Shown here: positions 16,993 to 24,400 of the stretch, one piece after another
How positions within the stretch are numbered: the first letter of the stretch is position 1
How the letters are laid out: every line of letters starts with the position of its first letter
DNA from: a bacterium
GTDB lineage: Bacteria > Omnitrophota > Gorgyraeia > Gygaellales > Profunditerraquicolaceae
Direction of reading: 5' to 3'
Assembly (NCBI GenBank): GCA_021813045.1
Contig: JAKAMF010000003.1
Location: 1 to 32,476 of the forward strand
DNA: 32,476 nt
Notes under the pieces: generated by a model
The model's input: the letters and a program-made list of their open reading frames with translations, nothing else
Databases searched by the model: none
Told to the model about the DNA's origin: nothing
Translations under genes and position numbers: made by a program

Positions 16993-18144
16993 TTGAATAA
17001 AAAACTATTTTGGATTTTTGCGCTCAGTTCTACTATCTATTTTACCCAAGGAATAGAAGCGCTTCCTTCCCAAGGGCTTTTCTACTATTTTAAAGAAACT
17101 CTTAATTTTTCTCCGCAAAAAATCATGGCTCTATCCAGCATTGTCATGGCTGCCTGGCTGGTTAAGCCGGTAATCGGATATATTATTGATAATTCCCTCA
17201 ATAAAAAGATCTGGATCATCCTTGCCTCGATCCTTTCGATTGGTACAGTAACCCTGTTAGGCACAATTCAATTTTCAATACTAGCGTTGATAATTTTTCT
17301 TTTACTGCATTCAACTTATGCCGCTTTTCGCGACGTAGCAGTTGACGGAATTATGTGCGTGGAAGGCAAAAAAGCCAATGCCACCGGAAAAATCCAAAGC
17401 GTGCAATGGACTGCCATAAACATTGCCATTATTTTAGTCGGTATAGGAGGAGGGTACCTGGCAGAAAAGGCCGGCTACAAATTAGCTTTTCTCTATCTAA
17501 CCCCGGTTTACCTTTTAATTATCTTCACGGCCCTAAAATATAATGAAGAAAAAACAGAAAAAAAACTAAAAAACAGCTTAGCCGGCGACTTAAAAAAGAT
17601 ATTTGCCGACAAAAACATGTTGGTTGTAGCCTTATTTATCTTTCTCTATAAATATTCTCCGTCTTTCGGCACGCCGCTATTTTTTATCCAAAGGGATAAT
17701 TTTGGCTGGGGCAAGATCTGGATCGGCACTTTAAGCACGATCGGAGTTGTCTTCGGAATCGCCGGCTCGCTGTGTTATTACAAAATGAGCACGCGGATCA
17801 ACCTGAAAAAATGGCTCTACTGGTCAGTATTCCTCGGGGCAATTACCACCCTAAGCTATCTTTACTACACCCCGGTAACCGCCATAATTTACGACATCAT
17901 CTACAGTTTTATGGGAATGTTTATTTTTCTGATGCTGATGGATTTCATGGCGCGCAATTCCGCCGAAGGGCTAGAGGCAACTTCGTTCGCCTTTCTCTGC
18001 AGTATCAGCAATCTAGCGCTGATAACCAGCAATCTCTCCGGCGCGTTCTTCTTGCCCAAACTCGGCCTATCCTGGCTGATCATCATCTCCGCCCTGACCA
18101 GTTTTCTCTGCCTTCCGCTGATTAGACATTTAAAAGATAAGTAA
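16993..18144 (+). CDS. MFS transporter, AmpG/BT1-like
   Basis: 383 residues with about 10-12 hydrophobic segments. TTG (16993), one nt after the secG stop, is the most likely start because it keeps the first membrane helix (IFALSSTIYFTQGIEALPSQ) intact; no ATG is available before about residue 35. The segments AWLVKPVIGYIIDN and AFRDVAVDGIMCVEG resemble the loops of the AmpG and folate-biopterin (BT1) branches of the major facilitator superfamily. The substrate is unknown. It is probably cotranscribed with secG. No Shine-Dalgarno is evident, so translation may be coupled to secG. Confidence 0.75.
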   Translation: MNKKLFWIFALSSTIYFTQGIEALPSQGLFYYFKETLNFSPQKIMALSSIVMAAWLVKPVIGYIIDNSLNKKIWIILASILSIGTVTLLGTIQFSILALIIFLLLHSTYAAFRDVAVDGIMCVEGKKANATGKIQSVQWTAINIAIILVGIGGGYLAEKAGYKLAFLYLTPVYLLIIFTALKYNEEKTEKKLKNSLAGDLKKIFADKNMLVVALFIFLYKYSPSFGTPLFFIQRDNFGWGKIWIGTLSTIGVVFGIAGSLCYYKMSTRINLKKWLYWSVFLGAITTLSYLYYTPVTAIIYDIIYSFMGMFIFLMLMDFMARNSAEGLEATSFAFLCSISNLALITSNLSGAFFLPKLGLSWLIIISALTSFLCLPLIRHLKDK

Positions 18145-18151
18145 ATAGTCC

Positions 18152-18356
18152 GTATTAGTTTATTTTAGCTTTTGCGCACGCTCACTGAAAATTCCTGGCC
18201 GTCGGCTGCGGTTTACTCCTCGCTTTCGGCAGACATAGAAGCGTCGTCTGCCTTCGCTCGTCGTAAAGCCTTGCCGACCAAACTTAAAATACTAATTGGC
18301 GGAATTTTCAATGTTCGCTTAGCGCAAAAGCTAAAATTCATTTACCAGCCTAATAC
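18152..18356 (+). repeat. Large imperfect palindrome, structured element A
   Basis: About 205 nt with nested complementary arms. GTATTAG 18152-18158 pairs with 18350-18356. A 15-bp perfect arm, TTTTAGCTTTTGCGC 18163-18177, pairs with 18322-18336. TGAAAATTCC 18186-18195 pairs with 18301-18310. GTCGGC 18201-18206 pairs with 18273-18278. The tip is GGCAGAC 18228-18234 with 18246-18252. Asymmetric internal loops separate the arms. No plausible gene lies inside. It could be a structured RNA, a palindromic mobile element (MITE or REP-like) or a processed 3' end of the MFS transcript. It shares loop sequences with element B in reverse orientation. Confidence 0.75.
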
Positions 18357-18375
18357 TTGTAGCTTTATATAAATA

Positions 18376-18595
18376 AATCTGCCCGGTTTCGAGCGAATGT
18401 TGATTTTTAGCCAAAAAGGCGAATAATTTCGGAAATCCCCGCGTGAGTGCGCGTATAAGCGCACAACCAAAGCGGGGACGGCGAAGCTGTCCGAGCCCTT
18501 TTTGTTAGAACAAAAAGGGCGAGTTCTGCAGCCGCCGAAATTATGAGCTCTTTTTGGCGTGAAAAAAATCAACCTAGCGAGAAACCGGGCAGATT
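18376..18595 (-). repeat. Large imperfect palindrome, structured element B (opposite orientation to A)
   Basis: About 220 nt. Perfect arms: AATCTGCCCGGTTTC 18376-18390 with 18581-18595; GTTGATTTTT 18399-18408 with 18564-18573; GCCAAAAAG 18410-18418 with 18550-18558; ATAATTTCGG 18423-18432 with 18535-18544. Inside are three branch hairpins: CCCCGC 18437-18442 with 18472-18477 (tip TGCGC/GCGCA), GGACGGC 18476-18482 with 18486-18492, and GCCCTTTTTGTT 18495-18506 with 18509-18520. The result is a multibranched fold. Strand is given as minus because the reverse complement matches element A in loop sequences and their order. Confidence 0.78.
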
Positions 18596-18618
18596 CATTA
18601 ACGCTATGCACAAAGTTA

Positions 18619-18646
18619 TTGACTATCCTAACCGGCGTGTTATCAT
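18619..18646 (+). promoter_or_regulatory. Promoter of marC, probably leaderless
   Basis: TTGACT (18619-18624), 16-nt spacer, TATCAT (18641-18646). The marC ATG is at 18653, 6 nt after the -10 box, so transcription should begin at or next to the start codon. There is no Shine-Dalgarno sequence. Both hexamers and the spacer length are identical to the smc promoter. Confidence 0.7.
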
Positions 18647-18652
18647 ATCGTT

Positions 18653-19261
18653 ATGCAAGAAATACTTAAGCCATACCTGTTAACTTTTATCCCGATTTTT
18701 GTCGCGGTGGACATTATCGGCACAATACCTTTGTTCATCGGCCTGGTGGAAGGCGCTGGCAAGACCCAAAGGCATAAGGTAATTGTCGATTCCGTAAGCA
18801 CTGCCACGGCAATGGCGATCATCTTTATGTTTTTCGGCAAGCTGATCTTCGGCTTATTAGGCATTACCATCGCCGACTTTCAAATCGCCGGCGGCGCGCT
18901 GCTTTTTGTAATTGCCTTAAAGCTACTTTTACCCGGCAGCCACAAATCATCACTTGCTGACGGACACGATAAACAAGTAGGCATCTTCCCCTTAGGCACG
19001 CCTTTAATTACCGGTCCGGCTGTCTTAACCACAACCTTGATCATGCTTGATTCCTATGGCTGGATGCCGACTTTTATCTCTTTGATTGTAAATATGTTTA
19101 TCGCCTGGCTGGCCTTAGCCAAAGCTGATTTCATCATGAAAGTCTTCGGCCAGGCCGGTACGCGCGCATTTTCTAAAGTAATGTTTATTCTGCTGGCGGC
19201 GATCAGCATTATGATGATCCGTAAAGGCGTTTTCGGAATCATTGCAACGGCGGTAAAATGA
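18653..19261 (+). CDS. MarC family (UPF0056) integral membrane protein
   Basis: 202 residues with six probable membrane helices. The first (YLLTFIPIFVAVDIIGTIPLFIG) contains the family-typical FVAVDIIGTIP, and FPLGTPLITGPAVLTTTLIM is the internal repeat typical of MarC/SNARE-associated-like proteins. GAGALLFVIALKLL-type sequence (GGALLFVIALKLL here) is also conserved. Family members are inner-membrane proteins of unsettled function; the original multiple-antibiotic-resistance link has been withdrawn. It probably starts a leaderless mRNA and is coupled to glgC by an ATGA overlap. Confidence 0.93.
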   Translation: MQEILKPYLLTFIPIFVAVDIIGTIPLFIGLVEGAGKTQRHKVIVDSVSTATAMAIIFMFFGKLIFGLLGITIADFQIAGGALLFVIALKLLLPGSHKSSLADGHDKQVGIFPLGTPLITGPAVLTTTLIMLDSYGWMPTFISLIVNMFIAWLALAKADFIMKVFGQAGTRAFSKVMFILLAAISIMMIRKGVFGIIATAVK

Positions 19262-20487
19262 GCACAAAAAATGTCCTAACCTATATCATGGCTGGCGGCA
19301 AAGGAGAGCGGCTCCTGCCTTTGACCAAAGACCGTACCAAACCGGCGGTGCCGTTCGGCGGAATTTACCGGATTATCGATTTTACCTTAAGCAACTGCAT
19401 TAATTCCGGCCTGCGCCATATTTACGTACTCACCCAATATAAATCAGAGTCTTTACAAAAACACATCCGCTTAGGCTGGAATATCCTGCCGTCTGAACTC
19501 GGCCAGTATATTGAACTTTTGCCGGCGCAGCAGAGAATCAGCGATACCTGGTATTTAGGCACTGCCGACGCGATTTTTCAAAATCTTTATACGCTAGAAA
19601 GCGAAAAACCGGATGACGTATTAATTCTCGCCGGGGATCATATCTATAAAATGAACTACTACAATTTATTGAATTATCATCGCCAATCAGAAGCGGAACT
19701 CACGGTCGGCGTAGTGGAAATAGAAAAAGAAAGGGCCTCGCAATTAGGCGTAGTAGTAGTTGATGATTCCGGCCGGGTAACCGGCTTCGAAGAAAAACCC
19801 AAGCAACCCAAGACCATTCCCGGCAACCCGAATAAAATTTACGCCTCCATGGGTATTTATGTTTTTAAACGCCAGGCCCTGGAAAGCCAATTGCACGAAA
19901 ACGCCAAGAATCAGCACTCGCAGCACGACTTTGGCAAAGATATCATTCCGCAGATGCTTAAAAAAGGAACGAAAATTGCCGCTTATAACTTCATCGACGA
20001 GAATAAAAAAGAGGCGAAATACTGGCGCGATATCGGAACCCTTGACGCTTATTATGCGGCGAATATGGACCTGGTCAGCGTTGACCCGGAATTTAACCTC
20101 TATGACCGCGAATGGCCGATCAGAACCTATCAAGAGCAGTTTCCGCCGGCAAAAACCGTATTCTCCGGAGAAGAAATCACCGGTAGAGTCGGACTGGTGC
20201 TTGATTCTATGGTCGCTTCCGGATGTATTATCAGCGGCGGCAAAATCCAGCGCTCGGTGCTTTCTCCCAATGTGCGCGTGAACAGCTACGCCCAAGTTTA
20301 CGATTCCATACTTATGGAAGGGGTAAATGTCGGGCGGCACGCCAAGATCAAACGCGCGATCATCGATAAGGATATTTCTATTCCGCAGGGCATGGTCATT
20401 GGTTATGACCCGATAGAAGATAAAAAAAGGTTCTTTGTCAGCGAAGAAGGAATTGTGGTAGTCGCCAAAGGCACGGAAATCAAATGA
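19258..20487 (+). CDS. glgC: Glucose-1-phosphate adenylyltransferase
   Basis: 409 residues (E. coli GlgC is 431). The N-terminal pyrophosphorylase loop AGGKGERLLPLTKDRTKPAV, then PFGGIYRIIDFTLSNCINSGL and LAGDHIYKMNY are diagnostic of ADP-glucose pyrophosphorylase rather than the UDP or dTDP enzymes. GFEEKP and YWRDIGTLDAYYAANMDL carry glucose-1-P and metal contacts. The C-terminal part is a left-handed beta-helix with repeated hydrophobic turns (SGGKIQRSVLSPNVRVNSYA). It makes ADP-glucose for glycogen synthesis, but no glgA or glgB is in the window. It overlaps marC and the acetyltransferase gene by 4 nt each. Confidence 0.96.
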   Translation: MSTKNVLTYIMAGGKGERLLPLTKDRTKPAVPFGGIYRIIDFTLSNCINSGLRHIYVLTQYKSESLQKHIRLGWNILPSELGQYIELLPAQQRISDTWYLGTADAIFQNLYTLESEKPDDVLILAGDHIYKMNYYNLLNYHRQSEAELTVGVVEIEKERASQLGVVVVDDSGRVTGFEEKPKQPKTIPGNPNKIYASMGIYVFKRQALESQLHENAKNQHSQHDFGKDIIPQMLKKGTKIAAYNFIDENKKEAKYWRDIGTLDAYYAANMDLVSVDPEFNLYDREWPIRTYQEQFPPAKTVFSGEEITGRVGLVLDSMVASGCIISGGKIQRSVLSPNVRVNSYAQVYDSILMEGVNVGRHAKIKRAIIDKDISIPQGMVIGYDPIEDKKRFFVSEEGIVVVAKGTEIK

Positions 20488-20933
20488 TCAGAAAAGCAAA
20501 AATCAAAGACATAAAACAAATTCAGGCGCTGATCAATAATTTCGCTAAAAAAGACCTTATGCTGCCGCGTTCTCTAAACGAGCTTTACGAAAATATCCGC
20601 GATTTCTGGGTTAACGAAGAAAACCGTAAAATTTTAGGGTGTGCCGCGCTACATGTTTCCTGGCAGGACTTAGCCGAAATAAAATCACTGGCGGTTGCTA
20701 AAAACAAACAGAAGAAGGGGATCGGAAAAGAATTAATCCGCTCATGCTTAAAAGAAGCCGGGGAATTAGGCGCAAAAAAGATTTTTGTTCTTACTTATAA
20801 ACCAAAATATTTCCAAAAGTTCGGGTTTCGCCGCATCAAGCACGCAAAGCTTCCCCACAAAGTCTGGGCAGAATGCATCAACTGCCACAAATTCAGCGAC
20901 TGCCAGGAGATCGCCCTAATAAAAAACTTGTAA
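20484..20933 (+). CDS. argA: GNAT acetyltransferase, short ArgA-type N-acetylglutamate synthase
   Basis: 149 residues, one GNAT domain. LPRSLNELYENIRDFWV (27-43) and the C-terminal W-x-E-C-x-x-C-x-x-F-x-x-C-x-E-x-A pattern (from Trp128 on) are characteristic of the short stand-alone N-acetylglutamate synthase group that feeds arginine synthesis. The acetyl-CoA loop is KKGIGKELIR (76-85), of the Q/RxxGxG/A type. The predicted product is N-acetylglutamate. No other arg gene is nearby. It overlaps glgC by 4 nt, and a promoter for the next operon lies just after it. Confidence 0.8.
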   Translation: MIRKAKIKDIKQIQALINNFAKKDLMLPRSLNELYENIRDFWVNEENRKILGCAALHVSWQDLAEIKSLAVAKNKQKKGIGKELIRSCLKEAGELGAKKIFVLTYKPKYFQKFGFRRIKHAKLPHKVWAECINCHKFSDCQEIALIKNL

Positions 20934-20955
20934 AATAATTTGTTTATGCTAATAT
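20928..20955 (+). promoter_or_regulatory. Promoter of the acyl-CoA dehydrogenase-etfBA operon
   Basis: TTGTAA (20928-20933), 16-nt spacer, TAATAT (20950-20955), with a TG at 20947-20948 giving an extended -10. The leader of about 25 nt contains AAGGAGG (20976-20982), 4 nt before the ATG. Confidence 0.55.
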
Positions 20956-20986
20956 ATTCTGGTTTTTAAAAAGCCAAGGAGGAAAT

Positions 20987-22138
20987 ATGGACTATTTATT
21001 GACTGACGAACAAAAAATGATCAAAGAGCTGGCGCATAAGATTGCCGAAGAAAAAATCCGGCCGGTAGCGGCTAAATATGACGCAAGCGAAGAATACCCC
21101 TGGGATGTAATTAAGGTAATTGCCGAGTCAGATTTGTTCGGCTTATTTATCCCTGAAGAATACGGCGGGATGGGAGTCAATGTATTCAATCTCTGCCTGG
21201 CCACCGAAGAGATGTCCCGCGCCTGCGGCGGCATCGCGGTTTGCTATGCGGCTTCGGCCTTGGGCACTTTCCCGATCGTGCTCTTTGGCAATGACGAACA
21301 AAAGAAAAAATATTTGCCGGATTTAGCTCGCGGCAAAAAAGTCGCGGCCTTTGGCATTACCGAACCGGAAGCCGGTTCAGACGCCTCGGCAATCAAAACC
21401 ACAGCTAAAAAAGTCGGCGATCATTATGTTTTAAACGGGCTGAAGCATTTTATTACCAATGGCGGAGACGCGGAAACCTATGTAGTTATCGCGATGACCG
21501 ATAAAAATAAAGGCGCGCGCGGCGCGTCGGCTTTTATCGTAGAAAAAGGCACTCCCGGATTTACCTTTGGCAAAAAAGAAGATAAATTCGGTATTCGCGC
21601 TTCTTCCACCCGCGAATTGATTTTTACCGACTGCAAGATCCCTGCGGAAAATTTGCTCGCCAAAGAAGGCATGGGCTTTATCGTAACCATGCGCACCTTT
21701 GACATGTCGCGTCCGGGCGTAGCCGCTCAGGCGCTGGGCATTGGCCAAGGCGCTTTGGAATTAGCCGTCAAATACGCCAAAGAAAGGCACCAATTCGGAA
21801 AATCGATTTCCAGTTTTCAGGGAATCCAATGGATGCTGGCAGATATGGCCACGGAAATTGAAGCTGCCCGGGCATTGGTCTATGCTACCGCAAAGATGGT
21901 TGATGCCGGAGTAAAAGACGTTGCCAAAGGCTCAGCCATGGCTAAGATGTACGCTTCTGATGTAGCCATGAAAGTTACCGTCGACGCCTTACAGATCTTC
22001 GGCGGCTATGGCTATATGAAAGATTACCCAATTGAAAAATATGTGCGCGACGCCAAAATCACCCAGATCTACGAAGGGACCAATCAGATCCAAAGAGGCA
22101 TCATCGCGCTGCAAATAATTAAGGAATTAGCCAAATAA
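20987..22138 (+). CDS. Acyl-CoA dehydrogenase
   Basis: 383 residues, the usual length for short and medium-chain enzymes. It starts with the alpha domain ([21 protein letters not shown]). [14 protein letters not shown] and [17 protein letters not shown] bind FAD and substrate. Glu363 in [13 protein letters not shown] is at the canonical position of the catalytic base, and [16 protein letters not shown] is the family signature. It oxidises acyl-CoA to enoyl-CoA, or the reverse when paired with a bifurcating ETF, as in butyryl-CoA dehydrogenase or caffeyl-CoA reductase. The acyl specificity is not evident. The stop shares a base with the etfB start (TAATG), so the three genes are cotranscribed. 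Confidence 0.95.
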   Translation: MDYLLTDEQKMIKELAHKIAEEKIRPVAAKYDASEEYPWDVIKVIAESDLFGLFIPEEYGGMGVNVFNLCLATEEMSRACGGIAVCYAASALGTFPIVLFGNDEQKKKYLPDLARGKKVAAFGITEPEAGSDASAIKTTAKKVGDHYVLNGLKHFITNGGDAETYVVIAMTDKNKGARGASAFIVEKGTPGFTFGKKEDKFGIRASSTRELIFTDCKIPAENLLAKEGMGFIVTMRTFDMSRPGVAAQALGIGQGALELAVKYAKERHQFGKSISSFQGIQWMLADMATEIEAARALVYATAKMVDAGVKDVAKGSAMAKMYASDVAMKVTVDALQIFGGYGYMKDYPIEKYVRDAKITQIYEGTNQIQRGIIALQIIKELAK

Positions 22139-22920
22139 TGAATATCATCGTCTGCATAAAACAGGTTCCGGAAACTACCGAAGTAAGGATTAATCCGGAG
22201 ACCAATACCTTGATCCGTGAAGGGGTAAAATCAATCATCAATCCCTTTGACATGTACGCGATCGAAGAAGCCGTGCGGCTGAAAGAAAAATTCGGCGGCA
22301 AGGCAATTGCTTTAACCATGGGCCCGCCGCAGGCTGAGGCGGCTTTAAGGGAAGCGATCTCCATGGGTATTGACGAAGGATATCTGGTTTGCGACCGCGC
22401 CTTTGCCGGCAGCGACACCTGGGCAACCAGCTACACCTTAGCCGGCGCGATTAAAAAAATCGGGCAGTTTGATTTGATCATCTGCGGAAAACAAGCCTCA
22501 GACGGCGACACAGCACAAGTCGGCCCCGGCATTGCCACGCATTTGGACCTGCCGCAAGTAACCTATGTTAAAAAGGTAGAAGAAGCAACTGCTACTTCGC
22601 TGACATTAGAAAGAATGATGGAGGAGGGCTTTGAAATTATTCAAACACCCTTGCCTTGTTTAATTACCGTAGTTAAAGAAATTAACGAACCGCGCATTCC
22701 TTCTTTAAAAGGAATGATGCGCGCCAAAAGCGCTAAGATTACCGCTTTAGGACAAAAAGATTTAGACCTTGACCCGCAGTCAATCGGGCTTTGCGGCTCG
22801 CCCACGCAGGTAGTAAAAATTTTTACTCCGCCCCAGCGGGTAGGCGGCCAGATTTTAAACGGAGAACCGGAAGAAGTCGCGGAAAAACTGGTAAAATTAA
22901 TTAAGGACGAAATCCACTAA
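22138..22920 (+). CDS. etfB: Electron transfer flavoprotein beta subunit
   Basis: 260 residues. It opens with NIIVCIKQVPETTEVRI, the EtfB signature. INPFDMYAIEEAVRLKE (38-54) is the loop that in bifurcating ETFs holds the second FAD, where ordinary ETFs hold AMP. CGKQASDGDTAQVGPGIA is the second family block. The C-terminal extension (about 185-260) reaches over EtfA. It accepts or donates electrons with the adjacent acyl-CoA dehydrogenase. It shares a base with the neighbouring genes at both ends (TAATG). Confidence 0.95.
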   Translation: MNIIVCIKQVPETTEVRINPETNTLIREGVKSIINPFDMYAIEEAVRLKEKFGGKAIALTMGPPQAEAALREAISMGIDEGYLVCDRAFAGSDTWATSYTLAGAIKKIGQFDLIICGKQASDGDTAQVGPGIATHLDLPQVTYVKKVEEATATSLTLERMMEEGFEIIQTPLPCLITVVKEINEPRIPSLKGMMRAKSAKITALGQKDLDLDPQSIGLCGSPTQVVKIFTPPQRVGGQILNGEPEEVAEKLVKLIKDEIH

Positions 22921-24122
22921 TGTCTATTCAAATCATTATTGAAAAATGCACCGGCTGCACCTTATGCGTCAAGGCCTGCCCGTTTGATGCCATCCGCATA
23001 ATGGATAAAAAAGCATTTATTGATTTAAATAAATGCACGCTCTGCGGAGCCTGTAAAGACGCCTGTAAATTTAAAGCCGTGCTTTTAGAAAAAACTCCCG
23101 CTGTTTGCGCGGTTCCGGATATTAAAGATTACAAGGGAATCTGGGTTTTTATTGAACAAAAAAACGGCAAGGTGCAATCGGTAGCTTATGAACTCTTAGG
23201 CAAAGCCCAGGAATTGGCTAAAAAACTTAACTGCCAGGTAAGCGGGGTACTCATCGGCAATAACCTCGGTAATCAACTAGACGAATTAATCTGGCAGGGC
23301 GCGGATAATATCTATTTGGTCGAAGCGCCGGAAATCGCTAATTTTCAGGATGAGCCATATACGAATATCCTTGTTGAATTAATCAAAAAATATAAGCCGG
23401 AAATTTTACTTTGCGGGGCAACATCGATTGGCAGGTCATTGATCGCCAGAGTGGCGATTAAAATCAAGGCCGGTTTAACCGCTGACTGCACCGGATTGGA
23501 TATTGACCCGGAAAAGAAAATTCTTTTACAAACCCGCCCGGCGTTCGGCGGCAATATTATGGCCACGATTATCAGCCCGAATTACCGCCCGCAGATGGCC
23601 ACCGTGCGGCATAAGGTAATGCAGCCAATGGCGGCGGATAAACGCAGAAAAGGAAAAATCATTAAAGAAACTTTTGACAGCTCGCTTTATGCTTCACGCA
23701 CAAAACTTTTAGATATTGTTGAAGAAATTGAATCGTTAGTTAATTTGGCGGAAGCGGATATTATTGTCTCCGGGGGCAGAGGCATGGGCAATGCGGAGAA
23801 TTTTAAGCTTCTGGAAGACTTTGCGCATGTCTTAGGCGCGGCAGTCGGATCATCACGCGCCGCGGTTGACTCCGGCTGGATGCCCTACTCGCACCAGGTC
23901 GGGCAGACCGGCAGGACAGTAGCGCCCAAAATATATTTTGCCTGCGGCATTTCCGGCCAGATCCAGCACATAGTCGGCATGTCCAGCTCAAAAATCATTA
24001 TTGCGATCAACAAAGACCCGGAAGCCCCAATCTTTAAATACGCTACTTACGGCATAGTCGGAGATCTCTTTCAAATTATCCCGGCCTTAACGAAAAAATT
24101 TAAAGAAACCTTAAAAAAATAA
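22920..24122 (+). CDS. etfA: EtfA with N-terminal two-cluster ferredoxin domain
   Basis: 400 residues, longer than plain EtfA (about 310-330) because residues 1-58 form a 2x[4Fe-4S] ferredoxin: Cys10, 13, 16 with 20 and Cys39, 42, 45 with 49. The EtfA body follows, and its C-terminal FAD domain is complete ([58 protein letters not shown]). The same architecture occurs in CarE of the caffeyl-CoA reductase and in LctC of the lactate dehydrogenase of Acetobacterium woodii, both electron-bifurcating complexes. It probably links acyl-CoA/enoyl-CoA and NAD chemistry to ferredoxin. It is the last gene of this operon; a new promoter follows at once. Confidence 0.93.
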   Translation: MSIQIIIEKCTGCTLCVKACPFDAIRIMDKKAFIDLNKCTLCGACKDACKFKAVLLEKTPAVCAVPDIKDYKGIWVFIEQKNGKVQSVAYELLGKAQELAKKLNCQVSGVLIGNNLGNQLDELIWQGADNIYLVEAPEIANFQDEPYTNILVELIKKYKPEILLCGATSIGRSLIARVAIKIKAGLTADCTGLDIDPEKKILLQTRPAFGGNIMATIISPNYRPQMATVRHKVMQPMAADKRRKGKIIKETFDSSLYASRTKLLDIVEEIESLVNLAEADIIVSGGRGMGNAENFKLLEDFAHVLGAAVGSSRAAVDSGWMPYSHQVGQTGRTVAPKIYFACGISGQIQHIVGMSSSKIIIAINKDPEAPIFKYATYGIVGDLFQIIPALTKKFKETLKK

Positions 24123-24126
24123 AATA

Positions 24127-24153
24127 TTGACATTTTGGTATTTGTAGTATAAT
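24127..24153 (+). promoter_or_regulatory. Promoter of the mini-ORF leader region
   Basis: TTGACA (24127-24132), 15-nt spacer, TATAAT (24148-24153). Both hexamers are perfect; the spacer is short by about 2 nt. It begins 4 nt after the etfA stop and points into a leader with small ORFs and a terminator. Confidence 0.7.
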
Positions 24154-24175
24154 AACACTGTAAGCATTAGCAAAC

Positions 24176-24187
24176 CTCCAACAGGAG
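24176..24187 (+). promoter_or_regulatory. Small hairpin over the mini-ORF ribosome binding site
   Basis: CTCC (24176-24179), loop AACA, GGAG (24184-24187). The right arm is the Shine-Dalgarno sequence of the 8-codon ORF at 24196, so the stem could limit its translation. Only 4 bp; the claim rests on position. Confidence 0.35.
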
Positions 24188-24195
24188 ACCAAGCT

Positions 24196-24222
24196 ATGCG
24201 TGTACAGAAAAGAAAAATCTAA
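24196..24222 (+). CDS. Putative 8-residue leader peptide
   Basis: ATG with CAGGAG 8 nt upstream, encoding MRVQKRKI. The stop codon abuts the left arm of a Rho-independent terminator (24223). A basic peptide directly before a terminator looks like an attenuation leader, but there is no run of a regulatory codon beyond the Lys/Arg content. It may be only the coding part of a short RNA. No homologue is recognised. Confidence 0.4.
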   Translation: MRVQKRKI

Positions 24223-24256
24223 AAAGGCAATTCTCGAAAGGGAATTGCCTTTTTTT
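24223..24256 (+). terminator. Rho-independent terminator or attenuator after the mini-ORF
   Basis: Perfect 11-bp stem AAAGGCAATTC (24223-24233) with GAATTGCCTTT (24242-24252), an 8-nt loop and a T run to 24256. It lies between the promoter at 24127 and the two small genes at 24323 and 24401, so read-through may control them. Otherwise it ends a short RNA of about 95 nt. Confidence 0.88.
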
Positions 24257-24258
24257 GT

Positions 24259-24303
24259 CGCCGCAGAAGGCGGCGCACCGGCCGATCCGATAAGGCCGGG
24301 TGC
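24259..24303 (+). other. Two GC-rich hairpins upstream of the CxxCGC mini-gene
   Basis: CGCCGC (24259-24264) pairs with GCGGCG (24270-24275). GCACCGGCC (24275-24283) pairs with GGCCGGGTGC (24294-24303) with one bulged base. The second ends 4 nt before the AAGGAGG of the mini-gene. They may protect an RNA 5' end or regulate translation; function is not established. Confidence 0.5.
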
Positions 24304-24322
24304 ATGAAAGGAGGTAAAGCCA

Positions 24323-24382
24323 ATGTGTAAATCATGCGGATGTAGCCCTAAGAAAAAGGCTAAAAAGAAAAAGAAAAAATAA
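24323..24382 (+). CDS. 19-residue CxxCGC-polylysine mini-protein
   Basis: ATG preceded by AAAGGAGGT (24308-24316), a near-perfect Shine-Dalgarno at good spacing. It encodes MCKSCGCSPKKKAKKKKKK. The N-terminal CxxCGC (Cys2, Cys5, Cys7) is the same pattern as the high-affinity nickel site at the N-terminus of the hydrogenase maturation GTPase HypB. The rest is almost pure lysine with a small P/A break, suited to binding nucleic acid or an acidic partner. It is too short for a folded domain and may be a metal-binding peptide. It is followed by an unknown gene with its own strong ribosome binding site, 18 nt downstream. It is not recognised as a known family. Confidence 0.6.
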   Translation: MCKSCGCSPKKKAKKKKKK

Positions 24383-24400
24383 AAAAGGGAGGACTTAGGG

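Noticed and set aside
18152-18595. Integron attC sites or a CRISPR array as explanation of the palindromes
   Set aside because: No integrase and no clear attC core boxes; no evenly spaced direct repeats, so neither fits.
18172-18611. Short open frames in both directions between the MFS gene and marC
   Set aside because: They lie inside the palindromic elements, lack ribosome binding sites and give no recognisable protein.
19744-20340. Minus-strand open frame of 198 codons opposite glgC
   Set aside because: Shadow of glgC; composition follows the codons of the sense gene and no ribosome binding site is present.
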